Shown: piece after piece, positions 1 to 9,326 of the stretch
How the letters are laid out: every line of letters starts with the position of its first letter
Position numbering within the stretch: position 1 is the first letter of the stretch
Origin: JAFDWI01 sp963764215
Lineage (GTDB): Bacteria > Actinomycetota > Acidimicrobiia > Acidimicrobiales > Iamiaceae
NCBI GenBank assembly: GCA_963764215.1
Contig: CAVXRS010000005.1
Span: 62,001-126,000, forward strand
DNA length: 64,000 nt
Direction: 5' to 3'
The notes under the pieces: model-generated
Seen by the model: the letters and a program-made list of their open reading frames with translations, nothing else
The model's database searches: none
What the model was told of the DNA's origin: nothing
Program-made: the position numbers and the translations under genes

Positions 1-5
1 CGTTC

Positions 6-251
6 TCACACCAGACGCTTGCGAAAATACGGCTTCAGGCTGAACAAGTCCCCATATCGGGCCGCGTAGACCTCATGGGGATGGGCGTGGGCGATCCGTC
101 CGGCGGCAACGTAGGGAATGGCATCTTGGGCGACGTGGTTGCGCAGACCGATCGGGAGCACCAGCCACATGGCGAGGATCGCCAGAAAGGCGTTCCGGTG
201 AAACGTCGGCACCTGGCGCGCCCGTTTCGTCGACTGCACCTGGCTGTCCAT
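6..251 (-). pseudogene. N-terminal fragment of a polytopic membrane protein (GT87/DUF2029-like?)
   Basis: An 81-residue frame with an ATG start, a basic N-terminus and one membrane segment at residues 21-36, followed by QDAIPYVAAGRIAHAHPHE (42-60). That pattern is reminiscent of the first luminal loop of GT87 (DUF2029) polyprenol-dependent mannosyltransferases, which are several hundred residues long. The frame stops six bases from the window edge, so it is either truncated by a frameshift or continues in another frame to the left. The family call is a weak resemblance only; all the sequence shows is a membrane-anchored N-terminus. Confidence 0.3.
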
Positions 252-306
252 GTCGTTGGACGTTTCTAGCGCACCCGAGCCGATCGAAGTGCCAGGTTCG
301 AGACGG

Positions 307-2297
307 TCACCGGGCCGCGCGTGCCGCCTCGGCCAGGTCGGTCAGCTCGTTCATGATGCGGACCAGCTCGAAGTCCGCCGGCGTGTAGACGCGTGCGACC
401 CCGGCTTCGTGCAGTGCGGCACGATCGTCTTCGGGGATGATCCCGCCGGCCACGACCGGCGCGGTGACCCCTTCGGCACGGAGCAACTTCACCACGTCGG
501 GGACGAGCTCCATGTGGCTGCCCGACAGGATCGACAACCCCACGACCTCGACGTCCTCGTCGCGGGCAACCGCCGCGATCTGCTCCGGCTTGAGACGGAT
601 GCCCTGGTAGATGACCTCCATGCCCGCGTCGCGGGCGGCCACGGCGATCTGTTCGGCGCCGTTGGAGTGGCCGTCGAGGCCCGGTTTGGCAACCAGCAGG
701 CGCACCGGGCCGCCGCTCAGGTTCCGGTTGCGCGTGGCGACCTCGGCCAGACCGTCCAGGTGCGCGCCTCGGCCGACCGCGGCTGCCACGCCCGTCGGGG
801 CGCGGTATTCACCGAAGGTCTCGCGCAACACGTCGGCCCACTCGCCGGTGGTGCCCCCGGCATGGGCGAAGTCGATCGTGGCGGCCATGATGTTCTCGTC
901 GGTGCCGGCCACCCGGCGCAGTTCGTCGATCGAACGCTTCACCGCGTCGCGTCCCGCCCGGAGCGCCAGGCCTGGACGTCGGCGATGGCCTCGTCCTGGA
1001 CACCCGGGTCGACCCGCAGGATGGACTCGGCGCCCCCCAGCGGGGACGGCGCGGTCTCGGTGTAGCGGTTCACGCCGACCACCTGCTGTTCGCCGGACTC
1101 GATCCGGCGCATCCGCTCCGCGTGCGAGGTCACCAGCCGGCCCTTGAGCTCGTCGATCGCCTCGAAGGCTCCACCCAGCGCCAGGACGTCGTCGAGTTCG
1201 GCCGTGGCGGCGTCGATCAGCTCGTCGGTCTTGGCCTCCATGACGTGCGAGCCGGCGAACAGGTCGTCGTACTCGAGCAGGTCGGATTCGAACGCCAGCA
1301 CCTGTTGCATGCGCAGCGACCACTGCTGATCCCAGGGTCGGGGCAGCCCGAGCGCCTCGTTCCAGGCGGGCAGCTGCACCGAGCGGGCCCGGGCGTCCTT
1401 GGACAGGGTGACCGCCAGCATCTCGAGCACGATGCGTTGGACGTTGTTCTCGGGTTGGGATTCGGTCAGCCCGAGCGAGTTCACCTGCACGCCGTAGCGG
1501 AAGCGCAGCGCCTTGGGGTCCTCGACGCCGTAGCGCTCCTTGCCGATCCGGGCCCACATTCGGGTGAACGCCCGCATCTTGGCGGTCTCCTCGACGAAGC
1601 GGATCCCCGCGTTCACGAAGAACGAGATCGACCCGAACACAGCGTCGAACCGGTCCTCGGGGACCTTGCCCGACGCGCGCACCGCGTCGAGCACGTCGAT
1701 GGCGGTGGCGAGCGCGTAGGCGATCTCCTGGGTCGGGGTGGCGCCCGCCTCCTGAAGGTGGTAGCTGCACACGTTCATCGGGTTCCACTTGGGAATCCAC
1801 TGGTTGCAGAAGGCGATCATGTCGACGATGAGCCGGCGCGACGGCAGGGGCGGGAAGATGTAGGTGCCCCGGGAGAGGTACTCCTTGACGATGTCGTTCT
1901 GGGTGGTGCCGCGCAGGGCGGTCGCCTCGACGCCCTGGTTCTCCGCGTTCGCCACGTACAGGCCCAGCAGCCAGGCGGCGGTGGCGTTGATGGTCATCGA
2001 CGTGTTCATCTCGCCGACCGGAATCTGATCCAGCAGCTGCTCCATGTGGCCCAGGTGCACCACGGGCACGCCGACCTTGCCGACCTCGCCGTTGGCCAGG
2101 GGCGAGTCGGGGTCGTAGCCGGTCTGGGTGGGCAGGTCGAACGCGATCGACAACCCGGTCTGACCTTTGGCCAGGTTGGTGCGGTACAGCTCGTTGGAGG
2201 CCTTGGCCGTGGAGTGTCCCGAGTACGTGCGCATCATCCACGGACGATCGGGTGCGTGGTTGACGCCGGCGGGCTTTTCGTCGATCGACTCGCTCAT
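307..2297 (-). CDS. ecm: Ethylmalonyl-CoA mutase / MeaA-type acyl-CoA mutase (one frameshift)
   Basis: Adenosylcobalamin-dependent carbon-skeleton mutase of about 660 residues, with the (beta/alpha)8 substrate domain and the B12 domain in one chain, as in MeaA/Ecm of the ethylmalonyl-CoA pathway. The N-terminus has RPWMMRTYSGHSTAKASNEL and the FDLPTQTGYDPD motif typical of Ecm/MeaA. The C-terminal part has the cobalamin signature DGHSNG, with GLSILSGSH and GGIIP completing the B12 site. The frame breaks near 940-960, inside a GC-rich stretch encoding GRDA; the downstream frame resumes at AVKRSIDEL without loss of conserved sequence, so an assembly error is likely. The ATG at 2297 fits the family N-terminus. 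Methylmalonyl-CoA mutase is the alternative, but its two-subunit architecture and N-terminal region fit less well. Confidence 0.9.
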
Positions 2298-2348
2298 GGC
2301 TCCATTGTTCCGCAGAACGAACCGGTCGTACGATTATCTGACGGGCAG

Positions 2349-3037
2349 TCAGGTGGTGAGGTGTCGAGGGATCGGGAGCTCGAGCGCGCCGGCGAGCCGT
2401 GTCAGGTAGTCCCGGCGGGCGATTTCGACGACGCCCAGGGTGGCGAGGTGGTCGGTGCGCCACTGCACGTCGAGGAGACGGCCCGCACCGCCGTGCCCGT
2501 CGTCGCGGAGGATGTCCACCAGGTGCACCAGGGCCACCTTCGAAGCGTCGGTCGCCCGGTGGAACATCGACTCGCCGGCGAACAGGCCACCGATGGCCAC
2601 GCCGTACAACCCCCCGACCAGCGCACCGGTCTCGTCGTAGGTCTCGACGCTGTGCGCCCAACCCAACCGGTGCAGCTCGGCGTAGGCGTCGCGGATCTCC
2701 GCGGTGATCCAGGCGCCGCGGCGACGCCGGGTCCGCACAGGCGTCGACGACGTCCCCGAACGCGGTGTCGACCCGCACCTCGTAGCGGCGCACCGATCGC
2801 CGCAGCGACCTGGTGACCCGCAGCGCGTCGAGGGGGAGCACGCCACGCGGGTCGGGCGACCACCAGGCCAGCCGACGGAACCGCCGTCCCCCGACCGGCA
2901 TCGGGAACAGTCCGCGCCGGTAGGCCGCGAGCAACGTGCCCGGGGTCAGATCGCCGCCGAGGCAGACCACCCCGATGGCATCGGCGGTTTCGGGGTCGGG
3001 GAAGTCCCAGCGGGTCGTGGTGGTTCGGTCGGTTCAC
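2349..3037 (-). CDS. aat: Leucyl/phenylalanyl-tRNA--protein transferase (frameshifted)
   Basis: Aat moves Leu or Phe from aminoacyl-tRNA onto N-terminal Arg/Lys of proteins, marking them for the N-degron pathway that ends at ClpAP-type proteases. The body shows the family blocks RWDFPDPETADA, VVCLGGDLTPGTLLAAYRRG and LFPMP at the N-terminus, then GAWITAEIRDAYAELHRLG, AHSVETYD and GLYGVAIGGLFAGESMF. The frame changes near 2715-2725, and probably again near 3010, because RWDFP is out of frame with the best start (GTG at 3037, VNRPNHHDP). A GTG at 2970 would start the intact frame but would cut off the conserved N-terminus. It is transcribed away from tig-clpP-clpX. Confidence 0.85.
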
Positions 3038-3082
3038 CCACCCGGGCATCTTGACAGTGATGGGGGAGCGAAGGCCGACCGG

Positions 3083-3088
3083 TACACT
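3083..3088 (+). promoter_or_regulatory. Probable -10 box (TACACT) for tig
   Basis: TACACT ends 9 bases before the GTG chosen as the trigger factor start, fitting an actinobacterial TANNNT box and a transcript with almost no leader. Confidence 0.4.
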
Positions 3089-3097
3089 CGGGCCCCT

Positions 3098-4562
3098 GTG
3101 AAGACCAGTGTGGAACCAATCGAAGACAACAAGGTCAAGCTCTCGGTCGAGGTCGACGAAACCGAGTTCGACACCGAGATCGATGCGGCCTTCCGGCGGA
3201 TCGCCCGGGAGGTGCGCATCCCGGGGTTCCGCCCCGGCAAGGCGCCTCGCAAGATTCTCGAACTGCACCTGGGCGCCGGCCCGGGCCGCGAGGAGGCGCT
3301 GCGCCACGCGCTGCCCGAGTACTACGCCAAGGCGGTGCGTGAGCACGACGTGGACGTGATCGCCGCGCCCGAAATCGACATCACCACCGGCGAAGAGGAA
3401 GGCCCGGTCGCGTTCGAGGCGGTCGTCGAGGTCCGCCCGGTCGTCTCCGTGGCGGGGTACGACAACCTGCGGGTCACCATCGACCGGCCCGAACCCACCG
3501 ACGAGGAGATCGACGACCAGATCGACCGGATGCGCGCCCAGCAGGCAGAGCTCCAGGTCGTGCAACGTCCGGCGAACGACGGCGACCACGTCCGGATCGA
3601 CATCACCGGATCCCAGGACGGCGAGGAACTCGACGGTCTCACCGCCTCGGACTACGTCTACGAGGTCGGCACCGAGACGGTCGTCCCCGAGCTCGACAAC
3701 GAACTGCGTGGCGCGAAGGCCGGAGACATCCTGAGCTTCAGCGCCGACCACCCGGACCCCGAGCAGCCCCCGGTCGACTTCCGCGTGCTCGTCAAGGAAG
3801 TGAACGAACAGGTCCTGCCCGAGGCCGACGACGAGTGGGCGGCCGAGGAGTCCGAGTTCGACACGCTCGCCGAGCTGCGTGACGACCTCGTCCGGCGGGC
3901 GCAGACGGTCAAGAAGTTCCAGGCGCAGATGCAGCTGCGTGAACGGGCGACCGAAGCGTTGGCCGAACTGGTCACCGACGAGGTGCCCGAATCGCTGCTG
4001 ACCGCAGAGGTCGAAGCCCGCATGCAGGACCTGATGCAGCGGCTGTCGGCCCAGGGGATGGATCTGAACCTGTATCTGCAGAGCACCGGAGCCGACCCCG
4101 AGGAGTTCACCGAGTCGCTCAGGAGCGAAGCCGACCAGGGAATCCGGGTGGATCTGGGTCTGCGGGCACTGGTGGTGGCCGAGGAGATCGACGCTCGACG
4201 AGGCCGAGCTGGACGCCGAGATCGAACGCATCGCGGCCCAGGTGAACGAGAAGCCGGCCAAGGTCCGCAAGCAACTCGACCGCAACGACCAGCTCCCGTT
4301 GGTACGATCTGACCTGTGCCGCCGCAAGGCACTCGACTGGCTGATCGAGCACGTCGAGATCGTCGACCCCGAGGGGAACGAGATCGACCGCTCGGCCATC
4401 GACGTCTCCGGCGAGTTCCCCGGTGAGCACGACCACGACCACGGTCACGATCACGAAGACCACGACCACGATCACGAAGACCACGACCACGATCACGAAG
4501 ACCACCATCACGATCACGATTCCGAAGACCACGACCAGGAAGAAGCTGGAGCGAACCCTTAA
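3098..4562 (+). CDS. tig: Trigger factor with a His/Asp-rich C-terminal tail (one frameshift)
   Basis: Ribosome-bound chaperone and prolyl isomerase of about 488 residues. The ribosome-binding segment VRIPGFRPGKAPRKIL lies near residues 38-53. The FKBP-like PPIase domain follows (NDGDHVRIDITGSQDGEEL onward) and then the helical arm domain. The GTG at 3098 begins KTSVEPIEDNKVKLSVEV, the usual start of the family. The frame shifts near 4190; the second part runs LDEAELDAEIERIAAQ to the end. The last ~45 residues are almost only His, Asp and Glu, built from a 7-residue repeat, and probably bind metal ions. The stop codon abuts the clpP GTG, so tig, clpP and clpX form one transcription unit. Confidence 0.93.
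4449..4511 (+). repeat. 21-bp tandem repeat coding for DHEDHDH in the trigger factor tail
   Basis: Three consecutive 21-bp units (starts 4449, 4470, 4491) encode DHEDHDH, DHEDHDH and DHEDHHH; a degenerate fourth unit follows. In-frame repeat growth is the likely origin of the His-rich tail. Confidence 0.85.
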
Positions 4563-5204
4563 GTGACCATCTCCCCGGCCTACAACCACCTCGTTCCCAC
4601 CGTCGTCGAGCAGACGAACCGGGGCGAGCGGGCCTTCGACCTCTACTCGCGGCTGCTCAAAGAGAACATCATCTTCATCGGCACGCCGATCGACGACACG
4701 ATCGCCAACCTGGTGTGCGCCCAGCTTCTCCACCTCGAGTCGGAGAGTCCGGACAAGGACATCAACATCTACATCAACTCGCCCGGGGGCGACATCACGG
4801 CCCTGTTCGCCATCTACGACACGATGCAGTACGTCAAGCCCGACATCTCCACGATCTGTTTCGGCCAGGCCGCATCGGCAGCCGCGGTGCTGCTGGCAGC
4901 GGGCACCAAGGGCAAGCGTCTCGCCCTCCCGCACGCCCGGGTGCTGCTGCACCAGCCGTGGGGACAAGGGTCCGGGACGGCCACCGACGTGGAGATCCAG
5001 GCGAAGGAGATCATGCGGATGCGGGATCTGCTCGAGGACATCCTGGCCGACCACACCGGCCAGTCGAAGGAGAAGTTGGCGGTGGACACCGACCGGGATT
5101 TCGTCCTATCCGCCGATGAGGCCAAGGAATACGGCATCATCGATGAGGTCATCTCGGCGCGGAATCTCGCCGACCAAACCAAGGCCATCAGCGCAGCGGG
5201 CTGA
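4563..5204 (+). CDS. clpP: ATP-dependent Clp protease proteolytic subunit
   Basis: Serine protease subunit, 213 residues, forming the barrel that degrades proteins fed by ClpX or ClpC. The triad is visible: Ser105 in GQAASAAAVLL, His130 in RVLLHQPWG and Asp179 in DTDRDFVLSADEAKEYG. NIYINSPGGDI (68-78) is the oxyanion/strand motif. The GTG start directly follows the tig TAA (TAAGTG), implying coupled translation, and the N-terminus MTISPAYNHLVPTVVEQTNR fits the family. The frame is intact. Actinobacteria usually carry two clpP genes; only one is in this window. Confidence 0.97.
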   Translation: MTISPAYNHLVPTVVEQTNRGERAFDLYSRLLKENIIFIGTPIDDTIANLVCAQLLHLESESPDKDINIYINSPGGDITALFAIYDTMQYVKPDISTICFGQAASAAAVLLAAGTKGKRLALPHARVLLHQPWGQGSGTATDVEIQAKEIMRMRDLLEDILADHTGQSKEKLAVDTDRDFVLSADEAKEYGIIDEVISARNLADQTKAISAAG

Positions 5205-5234
5205 GGTCGCAACGATTCGGGGGTAGGACCAACC

Positions 5235-6510
5235 GTGGCCAAATTCGGAGAAGGCGGCGAACTGCTCAAGTGCTCGTTCTGCGGCAAGTCGCAGAAGCAG
5301 GTGCGCAAGCTGATCGCCGGTCCCGGGGTCTACATCTGCGACGAGTGCATCGACCTGTGCAACGAGATCATCGAAGAGGAGCTGACCGACGGGTCCGAGC
5401 TCTCCTTCGAGGAGCTCCCCAAGCCGCGTGAGATCTTCGAGTTCCTGAACGACTACATCGTCGGCCAGGAGACCGCCAAGAAGATCCTCTCGGTGGCGGT
5501 CTACAACCACTACAAGCGGATCCAGTTCGGATCGTCACGCAACGAGGAAGTCGAGCTCGCCAAGTCGAACATCCTGCTGATCGGACCGACCGGCTGTGGC
5601 AAGACCCTGCTCGCCCAGACCCTGGCCCGCATGCTCAACGTCCCCTTCGCCATCGCGGACGCCACCGCGCTCACCGAAGCGGGCTACGTCGGCGAGGACG
5701 TCGAGAACATCCTGTTGAAGTTGATCCAGGCCGCCGACTACGACGTCGCCAAGGCCGAGACCGGCATCATCTACATCGACGAGATCGACAAGGTCGCCGC
5801 GCAAGTCCGAGAATCCCTCGATCACCCGGGACGTCTCGGGTGAAGGCGTGCAACAGGCGCTGCTGAAGATCCTGGAGGGCACCACGGCCTCGGTCCCGCC
5901 CCAGGGAGGCCGCAAGCACCCCCACCAGGAATTCCTGCAGATCGACACCACGAACATCCTGTTCATCTGCGGCGGGGCCTTCGCCGGCATCGACGACATC
6001 ATCGAATCGCGCACCGGAACGTCGGGCGTGGGATTCGGCGCCGATGTCCGCCGCACCGACGAGAAGGACCTCGGCGCGCTGCTCGCCCAGGTCCTGCCCG
6101 AGGACCTGCTCACCTTCGGGTTGATCCCCGAGTTCATCGGGCGACTGCCCGTGATCGGCGCGGTCTCCAGCCTCGACCGCGAGGCGCTGATCGAGATCCT
6201 CGTCGAACCCAAGAACGCGCTCACCAAGCAGTACCGCAAGTTCTTCGAGATGGAGCACGTCGACCTCGAGTTCACCGACGACGCGATCGACGCGGTCGCC
6301 GACCTGGCGATCCTGCGGGGCACCGGCGCCCGCGGGCTGCGGGCGATCATGGAAGAAGTGCTCCTGCACGCCATGTACGAACTGCCCGGGCGCGACGACG
6401 TGTCCAAGTGTGTGGTCAACGCCGAGGTGGTGCGCGACAAGGTCAACCCGACCCTGGTGCCCAAGAAGGCCACGCCGCGTGCCTCCCGCCCGCGGCGCGC
6501 CGCTTCCTGA
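5235..6510 (+). CDS. clpX: ATP-dependent Clp protease ATPase subunit ClpX (one frameshift)
   Basis: AAA+ unfoldase partner of ClpP, about 425 residues. The N-terminal zinc-binding domain has Cys13, Cys16, Cys35 and Cys38 (CSFCGKS and ICDECIDLC). Walker A is GPTGCGKT (117-124) and Walker B is IIYIDEID. After Walker B the frame slips near 5800, where RKSENPSITRDVSGEGVQQA is read one frame over; the rest is typical through FGLIPEFIGRLP and the C-terminal small domain ending at 6510. The GTG start at 5235 lies 30 bases after clpP, preceded by a G-rich ribosome site. The break hits a normally essential gene and is probably a base-call error. Confidence 0.95.
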
Positions 6511-6537
6511 ATCGACCTCTCGGGTCGGCTCGGATTC

Positions 6538-7299
6538 TCAGGCCAGGTCCGGCTCGACCGCACGGATCCAGTCGAACAGCGGCTTGGCCGAGAAATGGCC
6601 CGCCGCGTTCAGGCCGACCTGTCCGTGGGTCGTGCGGGCGACCTCGTCGGACATCGGCACCCCGCCACCCGCGGCGAGCACCGCGAGTTCGGCCTGGCAG
6701 GTCCGCTCCATCGTCACGAACCAGAACGTCGCTTCCTCGATGGTCTGCCCGACGGTGAGCAGCCCGTGGTTGGCGAGGATCGCGGCCTTGGTGTCGCCCA
6801 GGGCCTCGGCGATCCGGTCGCCTTCGGAGGTGTCCCACACCACGCCGGTGTAGTCGTCGAACAGCGCGTGGTCCTCGAAGAAGATGCAGGCGTCCTGGGT
6901 GAGCGGGCGCAGCTCGCGGTGCAGCGCCGAGAACGCCTTGCCGTAGACCGAGTGGGCGTGGGCGGCGGCCATCACGTCCGGCCGGGCCAGGTGGATGCGC
7001 GAATGGATGGCGAACGCGGCCCGGTTGAGCATGCCCTCGCCTTCGACGACCTCGCCGTTGTGGTCGACGCAGAGCAGCTGATCGGCGGTGATGAGTTGGA
7101 AGTTCGCCTGAAACGGGTTCACCCAGAAGCGGTCGGGGTGCTCGGGGTCGCGGACGGTGATGTGCCCGGCGGCCCCTTCGCTGAAGCCGAAGCGGCCGAA
7201 GATCCTGAACGCCGCGGCCAGCGTGTGCTTCCGTCGGGCGCGTTCCGCCGCGTGGTCCACCGCTCCGGTCTTCTCGGTTTCGGGCAGGGTGTCGGTCAC
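6538..7299 (-). CDS. Class II aldolase/adducin family protein
   Basis: A 253-residue zinc-dependent aldolase/epimerase-fold protein of the fuculose-phosphate aldolase type. Metal ligands are visible as His114 and His116 in AAAHAHSVYG and His178 in AAILANHGLLTVG. The N-terminus is a helical segment leading to FSEGAAGHITVRDP, typical of the actinobacterial/adducin-like branch, whose substrate is often unknown. It converges on clpX with 27 bp between. Neighbours suggest a small hydroxy-acid or sugar-acid catabolic role, but no substrate can be named. Confidence 0.85.
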   Translation of the reverse strand: MTDTLPETEKTGAVDHAAERARRKHTLAAAFRIFGRFGFSEGAAGHITVRDPEHPDRFWVNPFQANFQLITADQLLCVDHNGEVVEGEGMLNRAAFAIHSRIHLARPDVMAAAHAHSVYGKAFSALHRELRPLTQDACIFFEDHALFDDYTGVVWDTSEGDRIAEALGDTKAAILANHGLLTVGQTIEEATFWFVTMERTCQAELAVLAAGGGVPMSDEVARTTHGQVGLNAAGHFSAKPLFDWIRAVEPDLA

Positions 7300-7394
7300 G
7301 GTGATCTCCGGATCCTTCGACGTGCAGCGGTCACCGACGATGTTCGCGCGGCTTTTCCGTCAGGTCCACCCGACCGTCGGACGCGGCCTTCGCA

Positions 7395-7895
7395 TCAGGC
7401 CCGCGCGACGGCGAAGACGGTGGCGAACGCGCCGGCCAGATCCGCAACCGCGTTGTCGGTGGCGTAGGTGCGACCCTGGACGTTCGCGATCCGCACCTCG
7501 TCGGCGTCGAACGGGAACGGCCCCCAGTGCCAGGTGCCCACCGCGAGGTTGACCGCCTCGTGCGGCCGGAGCACGAACCCGCGCACCTCGTCCAGATGGG
7601 TGACGTCGGAGAAGTCGACCGACGCCGGGGCGACGACGAGCATCGCCGCGGCGGTGAGCGGGCACAGGGTCTGGGTCGCCGTGTCGTGGCGGTTCAACAG
7701 GTCGCAGATCGCCGCGCCGTCGGGGGTGTGGTCGATCTCGTCGGCGCGGTGCACGATGAAGTTGAAGTGGGGGTCACGGCGCGCGAAGGACAGGCGGACC
7801 GGGTCGTCCGGGTCGCCGTCGACCACGGGGAGCTGACCGAAAGCCGCGAAGGACTCCGGGCTGACCGGCTCCAAGGGCAACGGTCGGTGTTCCAT
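7395..7895 (-). CDS. Ureidoglycolate lyase (AllA)-like protein
   Basis: A 166-residue protein starting MEHRPLPLEPVSPESFAAFG and containing PHEAVNLAVGTWHWGPFPFD, which matches the late core of the AllA/ureidoglycolate lyase cupin-like family (usual length about 160-170). AllA cleaves ureidoglycolate to glyoxylate and urea in purine degradation. No other allantoin genes are nearby, so function may differ. The ATG at 7895 is supported by a TATCGT box 7 bases upstream. It is divergent from the cupin gene at 7981. Confidence 0.65.
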   Translation of the reverse strand: MEHRPLPLEPVSPESFAAFGQLPVVDGDPDDPVRLSFARRDPHFNFIVHRADEIDHTPDGAAICDLLNRHDTATQTLCPLTAAAMLVVAPASVDFSDVTHLDEVRGFVLRPHEAVNLAVGTWHWGPFPFDADEVRIANVQGRTYATDNAVADLAGAFATVFAVARA

Positions 7896-7902
7896 GGCCC
7901 AG

Positions 7903-7908
7903 ACGATA
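7903..7908 (-). promoter_or_regulatory. -10 box (TATCGT) for the AllA-like gene, leaderless
   Basis: On the minus strand TATCGT ends 7 bases before the ATG at 7895. It forms a back-to-back promoter pair with the box at 7968 serving the cupin gene. Confidence 0.5.
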
Positions 7909-7967
7909 ACGATCTTGGTTCGCCCACGGTGGCGCGCCGAGTCGCTGCACCGTCCGGCGGGCGTCGG

Positions 7968-7973
7968 TAGCAT
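7968..7973 (+). promoter_or_regulatory. -10 box (TAGCAT) for the cupin gene, leaderless
   Basis: TAGCAT ends 7 bases before the ATG at 7981, the spacing expected if transcription starts at the A of ATG. Confidence 0.5.
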
Positions 7974-7980
7974 CGCCGAC

Positions 7981-8364
7981 ATGGACGTCAGATCGATCGA
8001 GGACATCGAACCCGTTGTCGAGCACGATGGCACGACCCCGGTGTGGTGGTTGGTCAATCCGCGGGAGATGAAGGACATCACCGACGGTGGCTACCTCGAG
8101 CTGGTCAGCGAATTCGAGGTCGCCGGCGGGGGCGAGGTGAATCCGCACGCCCATCCCACGCACGAGTTCTATTACGTGACCTCCGGCCGCGGGGTGATGA
8201 CCATCGACGGCGAGCAGCGCACGATCTCCCAGGGTGACCTGGTGCACGTGCCACCGAACCTCGTCCACAGCCTGCGGCCGGTCTCGGATCACGCGCCGAT
8301 CCACTGCTTCTGTTTCGCGGTCGGAATCGAAGGCGCCGAGCCCGTCGACTACACGGCCACCTGA
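7981..8364 (+). CDS. Single-domain cupin protein
   Basis: A 127-residue single cupin barrel. Motif 1 is HAHPTHEFYYVTSGRGVMTI with its two His and one Glu metal ligands, and motif 2 is PPNLVHSLRPV with the third His. Such proteins are small dioxygenases, isomerases or binding proteins; the substrate cannot be read from sequence. It ends 14 bases before the hydroxyacid dehydrogenase and is probably cotranscribed with it. Confidence 0.85.
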   Translation: MDVRSIEDIEPVVEHDGTTPVWWLVNPREMKDITDGGYLELVSEFEVAGGGEVNPHAHPTHEFYYVTSGRGVMTIDGEQRTISQGDLVHVPPNLVHSLRPVSDHAPIHCFCFAVGIEGAEPVDYTAT

Positions 8365-8378
8365 GCCGGGCCGCCGCG

Positions 8379-9326
8379 ATGGCCCGGATTCTGGTCACCC
8401 GTCGGTTGCCCGCGGGCGGCCTCGACCGGCTCGTCGATGCCGGACACGAGCTCGTCACCCACGACTCGGACACGCCGCTCTCCCACGACGAGCTGGTCCG
8501 TGCCGCCGGCGACGTGGACGCCATCGTGTGCCTGCTCACCGATCGCGTCGATGCGGAGGTCCTCGCGGCCGGGGCGGGACGCCTGGCGGTGGTCGCGACC
8601 ATCGCGGTCGGCTACGACAACATCGACGTCGCCGCGGCCCGCGCCCACGGGATCGTCGTTTGCAACACGCCCGGGGTGCTGCACGAGACGACCGCCGATC
8701 TCACGTTCGCGCTGATCCTGGCGGCGAGCCGGCGCACGTCCGAGGCCGAAGCCGATCTGCGGGCCCGCAGCTGGCCCGGCTGGGGCATCAACCAGTACCT
8801 GGGCTTCGACGTGTACGGCGCCACGCTCGGCATCGTCGGCTTCGGGCAGATCGGCCGAGCCGTGGCCCGACGGGGCGCCGGGTTCGCCATGCGCGTCATC
8901 CACCACGCGCGCCACGACACCGGCGAGGAGGGCTTCGTCGCCGAGCTCGACCAACTGCTCGAGATCGCCGACGTCGTGTCCCTGCACGTTCCGCTCACCG
9001 AGGAGACCCGTCATCTGATCGGGGCACGTGAGCTGCAGCGGATGAAGCCCACCGCCGTGCTCGTCAACACCGCGCGTGGCCCGGTGGTCGACGAGGCCGC
9101 CCTGGCTGCCGCGTTGGACGACGGAGAGATCTTCGCGGCCGGGCTGGACGTGTACGAGGACGAACCGGAGGTTTCCCCGGCCCTGCTCGGGGCCCCGCGC
9201 ACGGTGTTGTACCCCCACATCGGGTCGGCGTCACGGGTGACGCGCACGCGCATGTGTCACATCGGCGCGCAGAGTGTGCTGGACGTGTTGGAGGGACGGG
9301 TTCCGGCCACCGCGGTGACCGGTTGA
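8379..9326 (+). CDS. D-2-hydroxyacid dehydrogenase (glyoxylate/hydroxypyruvate reductase type)
   Basis: NAD(P)-dependent reductase of 315 residues. It has the substrate-domain motif IAVGYDNIDVAAA, the nucleotide-binding GIVGFGQIGRAVA, the catalytic Arg in NTARGPVVDE, the Glu in YEDEPEVS and the catalytic His in YPHIGSAS. The VATIAVGYDNID and HETTADLTFALIL blocks fit the glyoxylate reductase/D-glycerate dehydrogenase branch. Together with the AllA-like gene, which would yield glyoxylate, a glyoxylate-linked role is plausible but inferred. The stop codon directly abuts the stop of the RraA-like gene on the other strand. Confidence 0.88.
   Translation: MARILVTRRLPAGGLDRLVDAGHELVTHDSDTPLSHDELVRAAGDVDAIVCLLTDRVDAEVLAAGAGRLAVVATIAVGYDNIDVAAARAHGIVVCNTPGVLHETTADLTFALILAASRRTSEAEADLRARSWPGWGINQYLGFDVYGATLGIVGFGQIGRAVARRGAGFAMRVIHHARHDTGEEGFVAELDQLLEIADVVSLHVPLTEETRHLIGARELQRMKPTAVLVNTARGPVVDEAALAAALDDGEIFAAGLDVYEDEPEVSPALLGAPRTVLYPHIGSASRVTRTRMCHIGAQSVLDVLEGRVPATAVTG

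Noticed and set aside
1122..2816. Long plus-strand open frame opposite the mutase and aat
   Set aside because: It is an antisense shadow caused by high GC; the minus strand holds clear conserved motifs and the plus frame has none.
307..2970. Single 887-residue minus-strand protein
   Set aside because: It joins the aat N-terminus, an out-of-frame Arg-rich copy of the mutase body, and the mutase C-terminus; it results from two frameshifts.
2402..4399. Minus-strand 665-residue frame across tig
   Set aside because: It is antisense to the trigger factor and has no family features; only its end overlaps the aat N-terminal region.
5790..5850. Programmed frameshift in clpX
   Set aside because: No slippery heptamer or downstream structure is evident, and clpX is not known for this; similar breaks occur in many genes here.
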